NCBI RefSeq assembly: GCF_024919275.1
Contig: NZ_JANWGH010000001.1
Location: forward strand, 1,248,296 to 1,312,295
Direction: 5' to 3'
Source of the DNA: Algoriphagus limi
GTDB lineage: Bacteria > Bacteroidota > Bacteroidia > Cytophagales > Cyclobacteriaceae
Length of the DNA: 64,000 nucleotides
Part shown: positions 26,118 to 35,300 of the stretch, piece by piece
Numbering within the stretch: position 1 is the first letter of the stretch
Layout: each line of letters begins with the position of its first letter
Program-made: the position numbers and the translations under genes
Notes under the pieces: generated by a model
Database searches by the model: none
Seen by the model: only the letters and a program-made list of their open reading frames with translations
What the model was told of the DNA's origin: nothing

Positions 26118-28244
26118 ATGACCAATCCGCTTTCCAAACTCAACTCAATTCTGGAAAACCTACTATTTGTTTGGCTGGGTCTTTCCTTTATTCTTTTAAT
26201 TGGAGAAAAAGCGATCAGCCTACCTCCCATTCTTCAGGTAATCGGAAGAGGACACCCACTTCTCCTCCATTTCCCCATTACCTTGATCCTGATTGGAGTT
26301 ATTTTTTTACTGTTTCCTTCCCTAAGAAATAATGAAACTTTCCGAGATATTGGAGCCAAATCCCTGCTGTGGGGAAGCAATTTGGCTGGAATCACAGTTA
26401 TTGCTGGATTAATTCTTGCAAGAGAAGATTACGAAGGCGATTCATTACTTTGGCATCAATGGGCGGGTATGGTAACCTTTTGGGGAGCTTCCTTCATTTA
26501 TTTTTTCCAAAAACGAAACCTAAAACAGATTGCTATCCCTGCGGTTGCATTAGGAATTTGTTTGACACTCACTGGGCATTGGGGAGCTAATATCACCCAT
26601 GGAGAAAACTATTTACTCGCCCCTTTAAACCCTCCTGCAGAGCAGGTTCCTTTGGCAGAGGCTGAAGTTTTCGATCACGTCATCCAGCCAATCCTACAGG
26701 CAAAATGTGAAAGCTGCCATCGCGAAGGAAAGACAAAAGGAGAACTTCGAATGGATAATCTATCGGAATTAAAAAAAGGAGGAAAATCTGGTCCTTTCGT
26801 TGTTTCTGGAGATTTGACACAATCGCTTTTGACCCAAAGGATAAATCTTCCACTTGAAGAAGAAGAGCACATGCCTCCAAAAAATAAAGCCCAATTGACT
26901 GAAGAGGAATTTCAAATTTTGACAACTTGGGTAGAGTCGGGAGCAAACTTTGAAGGAAAATTGGTAGACCTGCCTCAGGAAAGCGAGCTTTTCCAACTGG
27001 CATCACTTCGGTTTAGCAGTGAAGATTCTTATGATTTTGAACCTGCTTCAGGTTCAACAATTGAGGACTTAAACACCTATTTCAGAAAAGTCAGTCCGAT
27101 TTATCCCGAGTCTCCAGCATTGGAAGTTTCTTATTTTGGGATATCTGCATTCGAACCAAGTTCTTTAAAGGATCTTCAAAAAATTAAAGAGCAATTGGTC
27201 AACCTTCGACTGGACAAAATGCCCCTATCTGAAGTCAATCTGGATTTTTTAAATGATTTCCCAAACCTCAGAGAATTGTCTTTGAATTTTACTGAACTGA
27301 CGGCAGGGCAATTGGAGAGTTTTCCTCTTCTAGATCAATTGGAGGGCTTGTCTTTGTCCGGAAATTCATTGACTCCAGACGCAATTAATAGAATAGCGGA
27401 AATGGAAAATTTGCAGAACCTTTTTCTCTGGAATACAGGATTAAACGATTCTCAAAAACAACAACTTTCCGAACAATTACCCAATACAAAAATTGATTTT
27501 GGATTTGAGGGAAAGGACATCATTCTTCCATTGAACAGTCCCAAAATCACTCAAGACCGGGTTTTATTTTCAGACAGTCTTCGAATAGAATTAAGCCACC
27601 CTATTCAAAGCACAACCATTCGATTTACCCTAGACGGGACTGAACCTGATAGTATTTCGAGTCCAGTTTATTCAGAACCTATTTATGTAAAAACTTCTGG
27701 AAAAATCCGTGCAAAAGCATTTGCTCCTGAATGGATTGGCTCAGAGGAGATCACATCCGTTTTTATGAAATCAGGCTTGAAACCTCAAAATGTCGAACTC
27801 CTAACTCAACCTAGTCCCAACTACAAGGCACAACTAGCTGAAACCCTTTTTGATCAAATCAAGGGAAAAAACAACCACACTTCTGGAGAATGGTTGGGAT
27901 ATAGCGACAAGGCATTTGAAGCTGAATTTTCCCTTGAAGAAAATCAACACCCTACAAACATCGGCATCAGTTTATTGTACCATGAAGGAGCTTATATCTT
28001 TCCTCCGGTTAAGGTGGAAATTATGGGGTGGAGGAATGGAAAAGCCGAAACTCTTATATCCGATCAACCCACCCAATCAGAAAAAATAAGAGAAATTAGA
28101 TCTGAACTTCTGACTTATAAACTCCCTGATGGAAACTTTGAAAAAATCAGAGTGAAACTTTACCCCATCCAATCTCTTCCAAAATGGCATCCTGGAGCAG
28201 GTGCAAAAGGTTGGGTATTTATTGATGAAATACTCCTAAACTGA
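26118..28244 (+). CDS. membrane protein with cytochrome c, leucine-rich repeat and chitobiase-like C-terminal domains
   Basis: A 708-residue multidomain protein. Residues 1-165 form four or five membrane helices resembling DUF2231 (GRGHPLLLHFPITLILIG, then TGHWGANITHG). A planctomycete-type cytochrome c domain follows at about 180-275, with CESCH (C197, C200, H201) and EEHMPPKNKAQLTEEE. At about 330-455 are leucine-rich repeats (LRELSLNFTELT, LEGLSLSGNSLTPDAI, LQNLFLWNTGLND). At about 470-550 is a CHB_HEX_C-like beta domain (IRFTLDGTEPDSISSPVY), and a galactose-binding-like beta region ends the protein. The same CHB_HEX_C-type domain ends the GH20 enzyme encoded nearby. It abuts the DUF1501 gene with no gap and overlaps the SIS gene by 1 base. 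Probably anchors and electrically links the exported cassette. Confidence 0.82.
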   Translation: MTNPLSKLNSILENLLFVWLGLSFILLIGEKAISLPPILQVIGRGHPLLLHFPITLILIGVIFLLFPSLRNNETFRDIGAKSLLWGSNLAGITVIAGLILAREDYEGDSLLWHQWAGMVTFWGASFIYFFQKRNLKQIAIPAVALGICLTLTGHWGANITHGENYLLAPLNPPAEQVPLAEAEVFDHVIQPILQAKCESCHREGKTKGELRMDNLSELKKGGKSGPFVVSGDLTQSLLTQRINLPLEEEEHMPPKNKAQLTEEEFQILTTWVESGANFEGKLVDLPQESELFQLASLRFSSEDSYDFEPASGSTIEDLNTYFRKVSPIYPESPALEVSYFGISAFEPSSLKDLQKIKEQLVNLRLDKMPLSEVNLDFLNDFPNLRELSLNFTELTAGQLESFPLLDQLEGLSLSGNSLTPDAINRIAEMENLQNLFLWNTGLNDSQKQQLSEQLPNTKIDFGFEGKDIILPLNSPKITQDRVLFSDSLRIELSHPIQSTTIRFTLDGTEPDSISSPVYSEPIYVKTSGKIRAKAFAPEWIGSEEITSVFMKSGLKPQNVELLTQPSPNYKAQLAETLFDQIKGKNNHTSGEWLGYSDKAFEAEFSLEENQHPTNIGISLLYHEGAYIFPPVKVEIMGWRNGKAETLISDQPTQSEKIREIRSELLTYKLPDGNFEKIRVKLYPIQSLPKWHPGAGAKGWVFIDEILLN

Positions 28245-28987
28245 TGACTCAGCAAAAAGCCTTTCTTCGCTACCAACATAAGATTGAAAAGAAACTACAA
28301 CAAGCCTTTTCACAAGTAGAAGCCATTGAAAAAGCAGCCAATTGGGTTGCTGACTGTATTCAAAACTTGGGTTGGATTTATACCAGTGGCACAGGACACT
28401 CTCATCTTTTGGCTGAGGAAATTTTTTACAGGGCTGGTGGGTTTGCGAGGATCAAACCGATTTTAGATCCTCCACTCATGCTTCATATAAGCGCATCCGA
28501 AAGTTCTCATATCGAGAGGCAGGAAGGTTATGCAACCAAACTTTTATCCGGTTATCAAATCACTGATAAAGATCTCTTTTTCCTATTTAGTAATTCCGGA
28601 AGAAACGCTGTCCCAATCGAAATGGCAATGGAAGCCAAAAAGAAAGGTGCTAAGGTCATTTGCATCACCAATTTAGCGCACAGCCAATCGGTTGAATCTC
28701 GGCATTCATCCAATTTGCGTCTATTTGAGATTGCTGATTTAGTGCTGGATAATTTTGGTGAAATCGGAGATGCTTCTGTTCCTATTCAAGGCCAAAATGG
28801 AAAAGTTGGAGCAACATCTACTGTCATCGGTACTGCATTACTTCAAGCTATCTTATGTCAAGCTGTACAAATTCTAGTTGATCGTGGTGTAAATCCAGAG
28901 ATTTTCATCAGTGCAAATACAGAGGAAGGAGAAGCAGCTAATGATCGACTAATAGAAAAATATAAAAGAGAAGTTCCTCCTCTTTAG
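28244..28987 (+). CDS. SIS domain sugar-phosphate protein (UPF0309-like)
   Basis: A 247-residue cytosolic protein with one SIS domain. The N-terminal helices (KAANWVADCIQNLGWIYTS) are followed by GTGHSHLLAEEIFYRAGGFA, the phosphosugar-binding FLFSNSGRNAVPIEMAMEAK (serines contacting phosphate) and ICITNLAHSQSVESRH. SIS proteins isomerise or sense phosphorylated (often amino) sugars. The match is to the UPF0309/sugar isomerase-domain group rather than GlmS, MurQ or AgaS, but these are not fully separable by eye. It starts inside the stop codon of the membrane cytochrome gene (TGATG), so it belongs to the exported cassette, and it is the only cytosolic enzyme there; it converges on the GH20 gene with a 4-base overlap. 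Confidence 0.85.
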   Translation: MTQQKAFLRYQHKIEKKLQQAFSQVEAIEKAANWVADCIQNLGWIYTSGTGHSHLLAEEIFYRAGGFARIKPILDPPLMLHISASESSHIERQEGYATKLLSGYQITDKDLFFLFSNSGRNAVPIEMAMEAKKKGAKVICITNLAHSQSVESRHSSNLRLFEIADLVLDNFGEIGDASVPIQGQNGKVGATSTVIGTALLQAILCQAVQILVDRGVNPEIFISANTEEGEAANDRLIEKYKREVPPL

Positions 28988-31524
28988 TCTTCCAATTGAC
29001 TCACATTGCTTCCTTGCCCATTAGGTGAAAAGGCCCGGAATCGAAGATTGGGCGAATAGGTAACAGGTCCGGAATAAAGCGAATCAGTTCTACTTGGAAT
29101 TCCCCCATTAACTGTATAGCGAATTTCCAATCCCGGTAATTGAAGGTTCGCAAAAACCTGGTCTCCCACTCGCTTCAGCCCTGGAGCTGGAATTCGGATT
29201 TTATACCCACCTTGAAATGATTCCAAGCGAGGAAGTTCTACTTGAGCCACTTGATTGACAAAAACATTCCATTCCTTTAATCGAAGGGCTTTTTTTTCTT
29301 CTATTGATGTGGCGCTTGACCAATCCGGATCACCTTCCCAAGCTCGTTGCACCAAACCAAAGATCTTGGGAATTACATAGTATTCTAGCATTTCAGGAGA
29401 TTTGACTGTCTCGGTCCACAATTGTCCCTGAATTCCCAAAATATTCTTTTTACCCTCTTCTGTTAAGACTTCGAAACGCTCTTTCGCTTTCTCCCAATTC
29501 CAATCCTTCCCATCAATGGTTTGATCATGTGAAAGGTAAAATTTCCCGGGAACAGACTTCCAGCTTTGATACATATCTCCTACGCCTGACCAGGTATGTC
29601 CTCGTTCGCGCGGATCCCAATCATAAGCCAGGTCGAAATAGTAGTTGGCACTGGAGCTAATCACTACAGGAAAACCTGCATTAGCCAATCGGTAAGCCAT
29701 GTCTTCTCCACCCCAACCTGCCACAGCATTCCAAGCGTATAATCTCCATTTTCTTTCTGCAAAGTTGGGGTTGGGAACAACCTTCCCATTATCCGCTAGT
29801 TGCCCAATCTCTTCCCAACCAGCTTGCTGTATTCCTTCATTTTTTAGAAAGAATCCAATTCTAGATCGAAAGTAAGGGCCCAAATCTTCTTGTTTCAAAG
29901 ACTTGTTTTCAGCCAAAAATTCCTCGCAAATCGGTGATTTTTCCCAAACACCATAAGGAACTTCATCACCTCCGGTATGAAAAACTTTCAAAGGAGTTCC
30001 CACTTCTTGATACATTCCTTTCATTTCCATCACGACCGTCTCAAAAAATCTGTAAACTGACTCTTTACAAACGCAAACTGTATTATCCCGGAAATTTTGA
30101 GCGGAGAGATATTCAGATTGATCTTCAGGATCGATCAATCGAAATTCTTCGGCTTTTTCTAGATTACCAGCCTGTTGAAAACGCTCATAGCGCTTTTCCA
30201 TGGACTTGATGGCAGCACGGGAATGAGCCGGAAAACCAATTTCAGGAATTACTTCTATTTGTCTTTCCTGAGCATAGCGCAGAATCTCTTTGAAGTCTTC
30301 TTGGGTATAAAATCCAGTTCCAGGATACTTATCAGGAGAAATTCCAGAGCCATAAAATGGCCACTGAAAATCAGCTTCATCTGTGGAGAAACCTCTCTTG
30401 GAACCGTATTGAGTAAGCTCGGGTAAAGCTTCTATCTCAATCCGCCAACCTTCATCATTCGCTAAGTTGAAATGAAAAGTATTCAGCTTATATAAAGCCA
30501 TTAAATCCAAGATTCGGAATATCTCTTCTTTTGGCTGGAAGTTTCGTGCGACATCCAGAAAAAAACCTCGATAGGAATAAGCTGGATAATCTTCTATTGA
30601 TATTTGTGGAAGAAGTAATCCTTCAGCATTCCCTTTCCAAAAATCCGCAGGCTGCAAAGCCAAAAAGGACTGAACACCATAAAAAGCACCACGCTCATCA
30701 CTTGCCAAAATTAATACTCTTCGATCCCTGATTTCCAAGGAATATCCTTCAGCAGGAAAACCATCTTTTTTAGAAACCCGAATTTGAATGGGCTTTTCAG
30801 TTTTCAGAATTTCCGGATTGTAATTCTCTTTAATTCGCTTCGTCAGGAAAGTAGCTGCTTTGGCAAAGGATTTATCTCCCACCACTGCCAAACCGGCCTG
30901 AGTAACCCATTGTGGCTCTCCATTGATTTTCCAGGTTTTAGGAGTTGGAAGAAAAGGCGGTAAGTCTTCTTTTGGCAATACAGACAATCCTTCATTTTGC
31001 TCGAATAATCTATCAGGTGTTGGAATAGGTAATTGGGATTCACCTGCCTGATTCCGCAAATCCCAAACACTCATTTCGGATTTCTCAAATTGAATATCCG
31101 GAACTATTGTACCATTTGCCAAAGTGAAAATGGGAGCATCAGGGGCATGATGATTTTTCAAATGAGGATTCTTACTTCGATAAGAAACAGTCAAAATTCC
31201 ACCTTTTGGAATCGCAGCTTCTTTTCCTCTTCCTGTCAAGACAAAAAAATCACCTGCAAGATGGGTCAATTCAATTCCCGGGGATTCAATTTGAGCATTT
31301 AAGTCAAAAAAAATGGAGTTGAAATATAGCTTCCATCCTGACTCAATAGTTTGACCCGAATGATTTTCAATGACAAATTGAGCACGACTACCTGAAGAAT
31401 CATCAAGCTGATTTTCAATTAACTCCCATCGAATACTTAAAGCTTCATTCATACTGGTTTGAGCTTCACAGGAAGTTAGCAAAACTGAAAAGATGAGAAA
31501 AAAGGAAAGTACAAATCTACTCAT
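28984..31524 (-). CDS. GH20 beta-N-acetylhexosaminidase lipoprotein
   Basis: An 846-residue exoglycosidase predicted to remove terminal N-acetylglucosamine or N-acetylgalactosamine from glycans. Lipobox LLTSC near residue 19; an N-terminal cellulose-binding-like CHB_HEX domain (about 25-165), a GH20b domain, then the GH20 barrel (SIEDYPAYSYRGFFLDVARN) with the catalytic pair D520-E521 in HTGGDEVPYG, and a CHB_HEX_C domain at the end (IRYTVNGGIPSRTDSLYSG). This is the chitobiase-like layout. It converges on the SIS gene and has no RBS-level coupling to it, but the shared C-terminal domain type and SIS neighbour point to one amino-sugar locus. Confidence 0.92.
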   Translation of the reverse strand: MSRFVLSFFLIFSVLLTSCEAQTSMNEALSIRWELIENQLDDSSGSRAQFVIENHSGQTIESGWKLYFNSIFFDLNAQIESPGIELTHLAGDFFVLTGRGKEAAIPKGGILTVSYRSKNPHLKNHHAPDAPIFTLANGTIVPDIQFEKSEMSVWDLRNQAGESQLPIPTPDRLFEQNEGLSVLPKEDLPPFLPTPKTWKINGEPQWVTQAGLAVVGDKSFAKAATFLTKRIKENYNPEILKTEKPIQIRVSKKDGFPAEGYSLEIRDRRVLILASDERGAFYGVQSFLALQPADFWKGNAEGLLLPQISIEDYPAYSYRGFFLDVARNFQPKEEIFRILDLMALYKLNTFHFNLANDEGWRIEIEALPELTQYGSKRGFSTDEADFQWPFYGSGISPDKYPGTGFYTQEDFKEILRYAQERQIEVIPEIGFPAHSRAAIKSMEKRYERFQQAGNLEKAEEFRLIDPEDQSEYLSAQNFRDNTVCVCKESVYRFFETVVMEMKGMYQEVGTPLKVFHTGGDEVPYGVWEKSPICEEFLAENKSLKQEDLGPYFRSRIGFFLKNEGIQQAGWEEIGQLADNGKVVPNPNFAERKWRLYAWNAVAGWGGEDMAYRLANAGFPVVISSSANYYFDLAYDWDPRERGHTWSGVGDMYQSWKSVPGKFYLSHDQTIDGKDWNWEKAKERFEVLTEEGKKNILGIQGQLWTETVKSPEMLEYYVIPKIFGLVQRAWEGDPDWSSATSIEEKKALRLKEWNVFVNQVAQVELPRLESFQGGYKIRIPAPGLKRVGDQVFANLQLPGLEIRYTVNGGIPSRTDSLYSGPVTYSPNLRFRAFSPNGQGSNVSQLED

Positions 31525-31555
31525 GAAAAGAATTTTATAGGAAGGCTAGAAATTT

Positions 31556-32434
31556 TCAATTTCCAATGTTGAAGACAAAAGCGCGGTATTTCAATAAAGC
31601 TACGAAAATGGCTCCGCCGAAAGCATTCCCCAATAAGGCGGTAGATTGAAACTCCAGGTAATCAGCAAAAGAAATTTGATCTGAAACCAAAAATCCTGAG
31701 AACACTTCAATACTACCAATGATGCTGTGATGCAAACCTGCAAAAGCAAGAACAGAAGTAATCAGAAAGATCATCACAATCCGGCTAATCGTATCCCGGG
31801 AAGAAGCTAATAGCCAGGAAAGCAAGCCCATTAACCAACCCGCAATCACTGCACTTACAAATACCACTGGAATTGTTCCATGGGTTACATGAAGGGCAAT
31901 GGTTTCTATCACCGAGTATTCAAAAATACCCAAGCGAGGTCCTAACCAAACCAAAACTGCACTCATAAAATACCCTCCCAATAAATTACCTGCGATAACT
32001 AATCCCCAAAGCCGCATCATACTTGGAAAACTTCGCTTTTTATTCAGTACAGGAAGGGTAAGAAGAGCTGTTTGCTCTGTAAAAAGTATGCTTTGACCCA
32101 AAACCACTAAAATGAAACCTAAAGGATAAACAAGTGAAATACTTTTAAAAATCTCCTCCTGATCTACTCTTCCATCGAGATAGAAGTAAAAAGTACATAA
32201 AAGGAGAAAACTAAAGCTGATTTCTAAGCCGGCAGTAAAGGAACTCAATAAAATACTGCTGGTGCTTTTGTCGTAGGTTTCTAGCGCTTCAGTGATTTGA
32301 TCCCTGAGGATTTCACCATGTGTTTTCGCTCCATCTGACCTTTTATTTTTCGTCTTATTGATATGACGATCAATTTCCAGCTGTCTCTCCCGCTCTAGTT
32401 GTTCGGGAGTTTTTTCTTTCTTATTCCAAATCAT
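31556..32434 (-). CDS. formate/nitrite transporter (FNT) family channel
   Basis: A 292-residue inner-membrane channel of the FNT family. About 60 cytosolic, charged residues come first (KEKTPEQLERERQLEIDRHI), as in YfdC-type members, then six membrane helices. The pore-region segments ILFTEQTALLTLPVL, NLLGGYFMSAVLVWLGP, SWLLASSRDTISRI and GLHHSIIGSIEVFSG are visible; the central His typical of FNT pores is likely within GLHHSIIG. The carried anion (formate, nitrite or other) is unknown. It lies 24 bp after the CotH-like gene on the same strand and 31 bp from the GH20 start. Confidence 0.82.
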   Translation of the reverse strand: MIWNKKEKTPEQLERERQLEIDRHINKTKNKRSDGAKTHGEILRDQITEALETYDKSTSSILLSSFTAGLEISFSFLLLCTFYFYLDGRVDQEEIFKSISLVYPLGFILVVLGQSILFTEQTALLTLPVLNKKRSFPSMMRLWGLVIAGNLLGGYFMSAVLVWLGPRLGIFEYSVIETIALHVTHGTIPVVFVSAVIAGWLMGLLSWLLASSRDTISRIVMIFLITSVLAFAGLHHSIIGSIEVFSGFLVSDQISFADYLEFQSTALLGNAFGGAIFVALLKYRAFVFNIGN

Positions 32435-32457
32435 AAACCTAGCAAAGGGGGCCTATC

Positions 32458-33495
32458 CTAGTAGCTTCTACAAGCAGAGACAATTTGATTTTCAAAAGCC
32501 TTATCATTTCTCAAGATATCAAAAAAATCACCCAAAAACCTGGAAGTTTCTCTATACTCAGCAGGACTAAGATAGGATTCATAATCAGATGCAATTTCCA
32601 TGATTCGACCTTCCTTTTCCAAAAATTCAGTTCTAACCTCATCAAATACATCTCGTTCTCTACAAAATCCCCTATACAAACGATCAGTCACCTTTTCAAT
32701 ATCAACCAGATTACTGACTTGCGCATACGGAGGATTCACTAATCCCGTCATGTCAAAATCATAAGCGAGAGGAATAAGTCTTTCTTCAGGGAGCAAAAGA
32801 ATCTTTGAATTGTGGCGGAATAGGCTGGAAAAATCAGTATTTCCAATCAACATCTGAAAATAATCGTGGCGAACAGAAGGCAAGGGTTCCATCAGGCTTC
32901 CTAAGATCTTTTTACCCTCCAAAATCTCTCCATCAAACCGATCCGCTACATCATCATCATCTTCTAGTAAAAAACCTAATAATTCTATTTCTTCTTGTTT
33001 TCTATCATCCTCATTAATAAAAGTAATCCGCATCATCCGAGTCTGAAAGGTATACTCTGAAACCTCCTCAAAGATCTGATAGGCCATAAATTCCTTGGCC
33101 ACATAAGAATCTGCATTTTTGGCTCTGGAGCATGGAAAAACAACTTTTAAGCTTTTGTTTTCTTCAAAAATGGTCCCTTCGCGATTTTTCTTTTTGATCT
33201 TCATCCTCAAAGGAGGATAGTAGCAATTGGTTAATCGGAAATTCCCTCTAACTCGAAGCTCCACCGGAATTTCCTCCCAGTTACCTTCTGAATCTTTCAA
33301 CCAAATGATTTCATCCACGAAAGTGCTATCATTGGTGTCTTTCCGAATATCCTTGACAGAAAATTGCATTTTCACATCAATGATTTCATCCGAATCAAAA
33401 AGATCCCCTTGAGCAAAAGCTGGAAATGATAAGAGAATTAGTATGGCAAGTAAAAGACCAGAAAAGGATCTAAATAGCAAGTTAAAGTAGCGCAT
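32458..33495 (-). CDS. secreted protein with CotH kinase-like features
   Basis: A 345-residue exported protein; signal peptide about 1-28 (FPAFAQ-G). I do not recognise it with confidence. Several features recall the CotH family: an early VRGNFR segment after a beta-rich start, basic KKK residues, a central region with an acidic loop (LLEDDDDVADRFDG), and the pair MLIGNTDFSSLFRHNSKILLL and IPLAYDFDMTGLVNPPYA, which resembles the CotH N-x-D...H-N...YDFD layout. If right, it is an atypical exported protein kinase-like fold. It lies between the haemoglobin gene and the FNT gene on the same strand with short gaps. Confidence 0.5.
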   Translation of the reverse strand: MRYFNLLFRSFSGLLLAILILLSFPAFAQGDLFDSDEIIDVKMQFSVKDIRKDTNDSTFVDEIIWLKDSEGNWEEIPVELRVRGNFRLTNCYYPPLRMKIKKKNREGTIFEENKSLKVVFPCSRAKNADSYVAKEFMAYQIFEEVSEYTFQTRMMRITFINEDDRKQEEIELLGFLLEDDDDVADRFDGEILEGKKILGSLMEPLPSVRHDYFQMLIGNTDFSSLFRHNSKILLLPEERLIPLAYDFDMTGLVNPPYAQVSNLVDIEKVTDRLYRGFCRERDVFDEVRTEFLEKEGRIMEIASDYESYLSPAEYRETSRFLGDFFDILRNDKAFENQIVSACRSY

Positions 33496-33576
33496 GAGAG
33501 AAAAATTTGACCTAAATAAAGTTCAAATAAGCTACAAAAAAATCCTGAAAATCAAGCTTTTCCCATTTAAATAATT

Positions 33577-33975
33577 CTATTTAGGTCGAGCTTCCCAGAT
33601 ACGCATAAATAACATGTGGGCCATTCTTCGGGCATGTTCTTTTGCAAAATCTGCTACCTCACCTTCGAAGTATTGATCAATGGTTTCGAACCATAATTCC
33701 AGCCAATTACCGAAATGAACCTGATCGATTTGATGATCAACAGCTTCATCGACATCTCTATGAACTTGAGCCGGATTAAATTTTCCTGCTCCCGGACCTG
33801 ATTGCAAAAGAATGATCTCCCAAAAATCACTAAGATGTTCTAAGTGATGATCCCAATCATTAACCACATGATTGAAAACTGGTCCAAGAAGATCATGCGC
33901 ACGGATTTTTTCATAAAATATCCGAACCAAAAAATCGATTTCTTCCCGACTTTCTATCGGTAGACGTCCTTTCAT
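33577..33975 (-). CDS. group III truncated haemoglobin
   Basis: A 132-residue globin of the 2-on-2 class. The pattern EEIDFLVRIFYEKIR, LSDFWEIILLQSG, NPAQVHRDVDEAVDH then QVHFGNWLELWFETIDQYF is that of group III members; the haem-binding proximal His is one of those in the central segment but cannot be assigned surely by eye. Proposed family roles include ligand chemistry with oxygen, nitric oxide or peroxide; none is proven here. It begins 1 bp after the phosphodiesterase gene ends, so the two are co-transcribed. Confidence 0.85.
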   Translation of the reverse strand: MKGRLPIESREEIDFLVRIFYEKIRAHDLLGPVFNHVVNDWDHHLEHLSDFWEIILLQSGPGAGKFNPAQVHRDVDEAVDHQIDQVHFGNWLELWFETIDQYFEGEVADFAKEHARRMAHMLFMRIWEARPK

Positions 33976-33976
33976 C

Positions 33977-35218
33977 CTATTTTAATATAGGAGCCAAGAC
34001 TTCTAATTTTCCGTCAATTCCATTTGGAACAGGCAGTCCCAAAATCTGGCAGATCAAAGGATAAATATGGTAATTCTCAAAAGGCTCAATTACTAATCCT
34101 TTCTTGATTTGAGGTCCTTTTGCATAAAAAATCCCTTGCATCTCCTGAAAATCAGGACTATAGCCATGTTCACCAAATACATCGGTTTTGTTCATGGCAG
34201 AGCGGTTTTGATAGCGGAACATTCCACGGTCATCCGCCAAATAATATCCCAAATCTGGCATAATCAGCAGATCCCCCATCAAGTCTGAATGCAAACTCAA
34301 ATCTTTATAATACTCCCGGTCAGCTACATCTACCACATGGATATGCTGTCCCCGGCTTTCAATTATCTCAATAACCTTTTCCTTCTCCGAAGGGTCAGTC
34401 AAATGAATATGGGCCAAAGCTCCAGAGTTCACTATGCGGGCATCAATTCCTTCTGTTAGCTCTGTTAGATTGAGGAGATTTTCCTTAGGAACATCTACCA
34501 TCCCATGGTCTGAAACAATTACTATAGTTATTGGCAAATCTAAACTCGCGACCCCTTCAAAAAGAGCTCCCAATTCATGATCCAATCTATACAAGGTCTT
34601 TTTCAGTTGCTCATCATTGTTTGGACCATAACGATGACCGGCATCATCCATGTCTGAAAAGTACATGGTAATCATCTGTGGACGCTCGGTCTCGGGAAGC
34701 TGAAGCCATTCAAACACTTTTGAAATTCTCGTCAGATTCGGAACATTTCCATCATAGTCATAATAGTAACTTGGTCGAATTCCCTGTATATCCGCTTCAC
34801 TACCCACAAAAAAATAACTGGCTGACTTCATTGCATTTTGCTCCGCCAAAACCCAAAGTGGAGTACCTCCATACCAAGTTCCATCTGTCACCACTTCCCG
34901 ATTGGAAATGGAGTATTGCATTTTCTTCTCGGGATTCCAGAAATTATTATCCACCAATCCATGATGTTCAGGCTTCAAACCTGTAGCAATGGTATAGTGA
35001 TTGGGAAAAGTCTTGCTTGGAAAGGATGGAATCAATCCCTTTGCGGCAGTTCCTTCTTTGATGAATTGACTCAGGTTCTTTGGCTGAAAACGCTCTACAT
35101 AATCATATCGAAAACCATCCAGAGAAATTAAAATCACATAATTTTTCTGAGCTTCTTGTCCTAAGGAAAAAGCAAAAACCTGAATGACAAGAATAAGAGA
35201 AAGGACAAAGCGCCGCAT
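33977..35218 (-). CDS. secreted nucleotide pyrophosphatase/phosphodiesterase
   Basis: A 413-residue exported enzyme of the alkaline phosphatase superfamily, ENPP branch. Signal peptide about 1-20 (FAFSLGQ). The first metal Asp is D34 (LISLDGFRYDY), the nucleophile is T70 in SFPSKTFPNHYTIATGL, and later ligands are in MYFSDMDDAGHRYGP and IVIVSDHGMVDVP, with a last His in FGEHGYSPD. It cuts phosphodiester or pyrophosphate bonds outside the cytoplasm, releasing nucleotides or phosphocholine-type products. The frame is open to 35245, but the ATG at 35218 begins a proper signal peptide and is preferred. It is followed directly by the truncated haemoglobin gene. Confidence 0.9.
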   Translation of the reverse strand: MRRFVLSLILVIQVFAFSLGQEAQKNYVILISLDGFRYDYVERFQPKNLSQFIKEGTAAKGLIPSFPSKTFPNHYTIATGLKPEHHGLVDNNFWNPEKKMQYSISNREVVTDGTWYGGTPLWVLAEQNAMKSASYFFVGSEADIQGIRPSYYYDYDGNVPNLTRISKVFEWLQLPETERPQMITMYFSDMDDAGHRYGPNNDEQLKKTLYRLDHELGALFEGVASLDLPITIVIVSDHGMVDVPKENLLNLTELTEGIDARIVNSGALAHIHLTDPSEKEKVIEIIESRGQHIHVVDVADREYYKDLSLHSDLMGDLLIMPDLGYYLADDRGMFRYQNRSAMNKTDVFGEHGYSPDFQEMQGIFYAKGPQIKKGLVIEPFENYHIYPLICQILGLPVPNGIDGKLEVLAPILK

Positions 35219-35300
35219 AGTTTTTTGCTCAAAATTATTTAGCATCCCCCTCTAATTCAATCTATTTCTTAAATTATTTGCTCGACATATAAATCCATCC

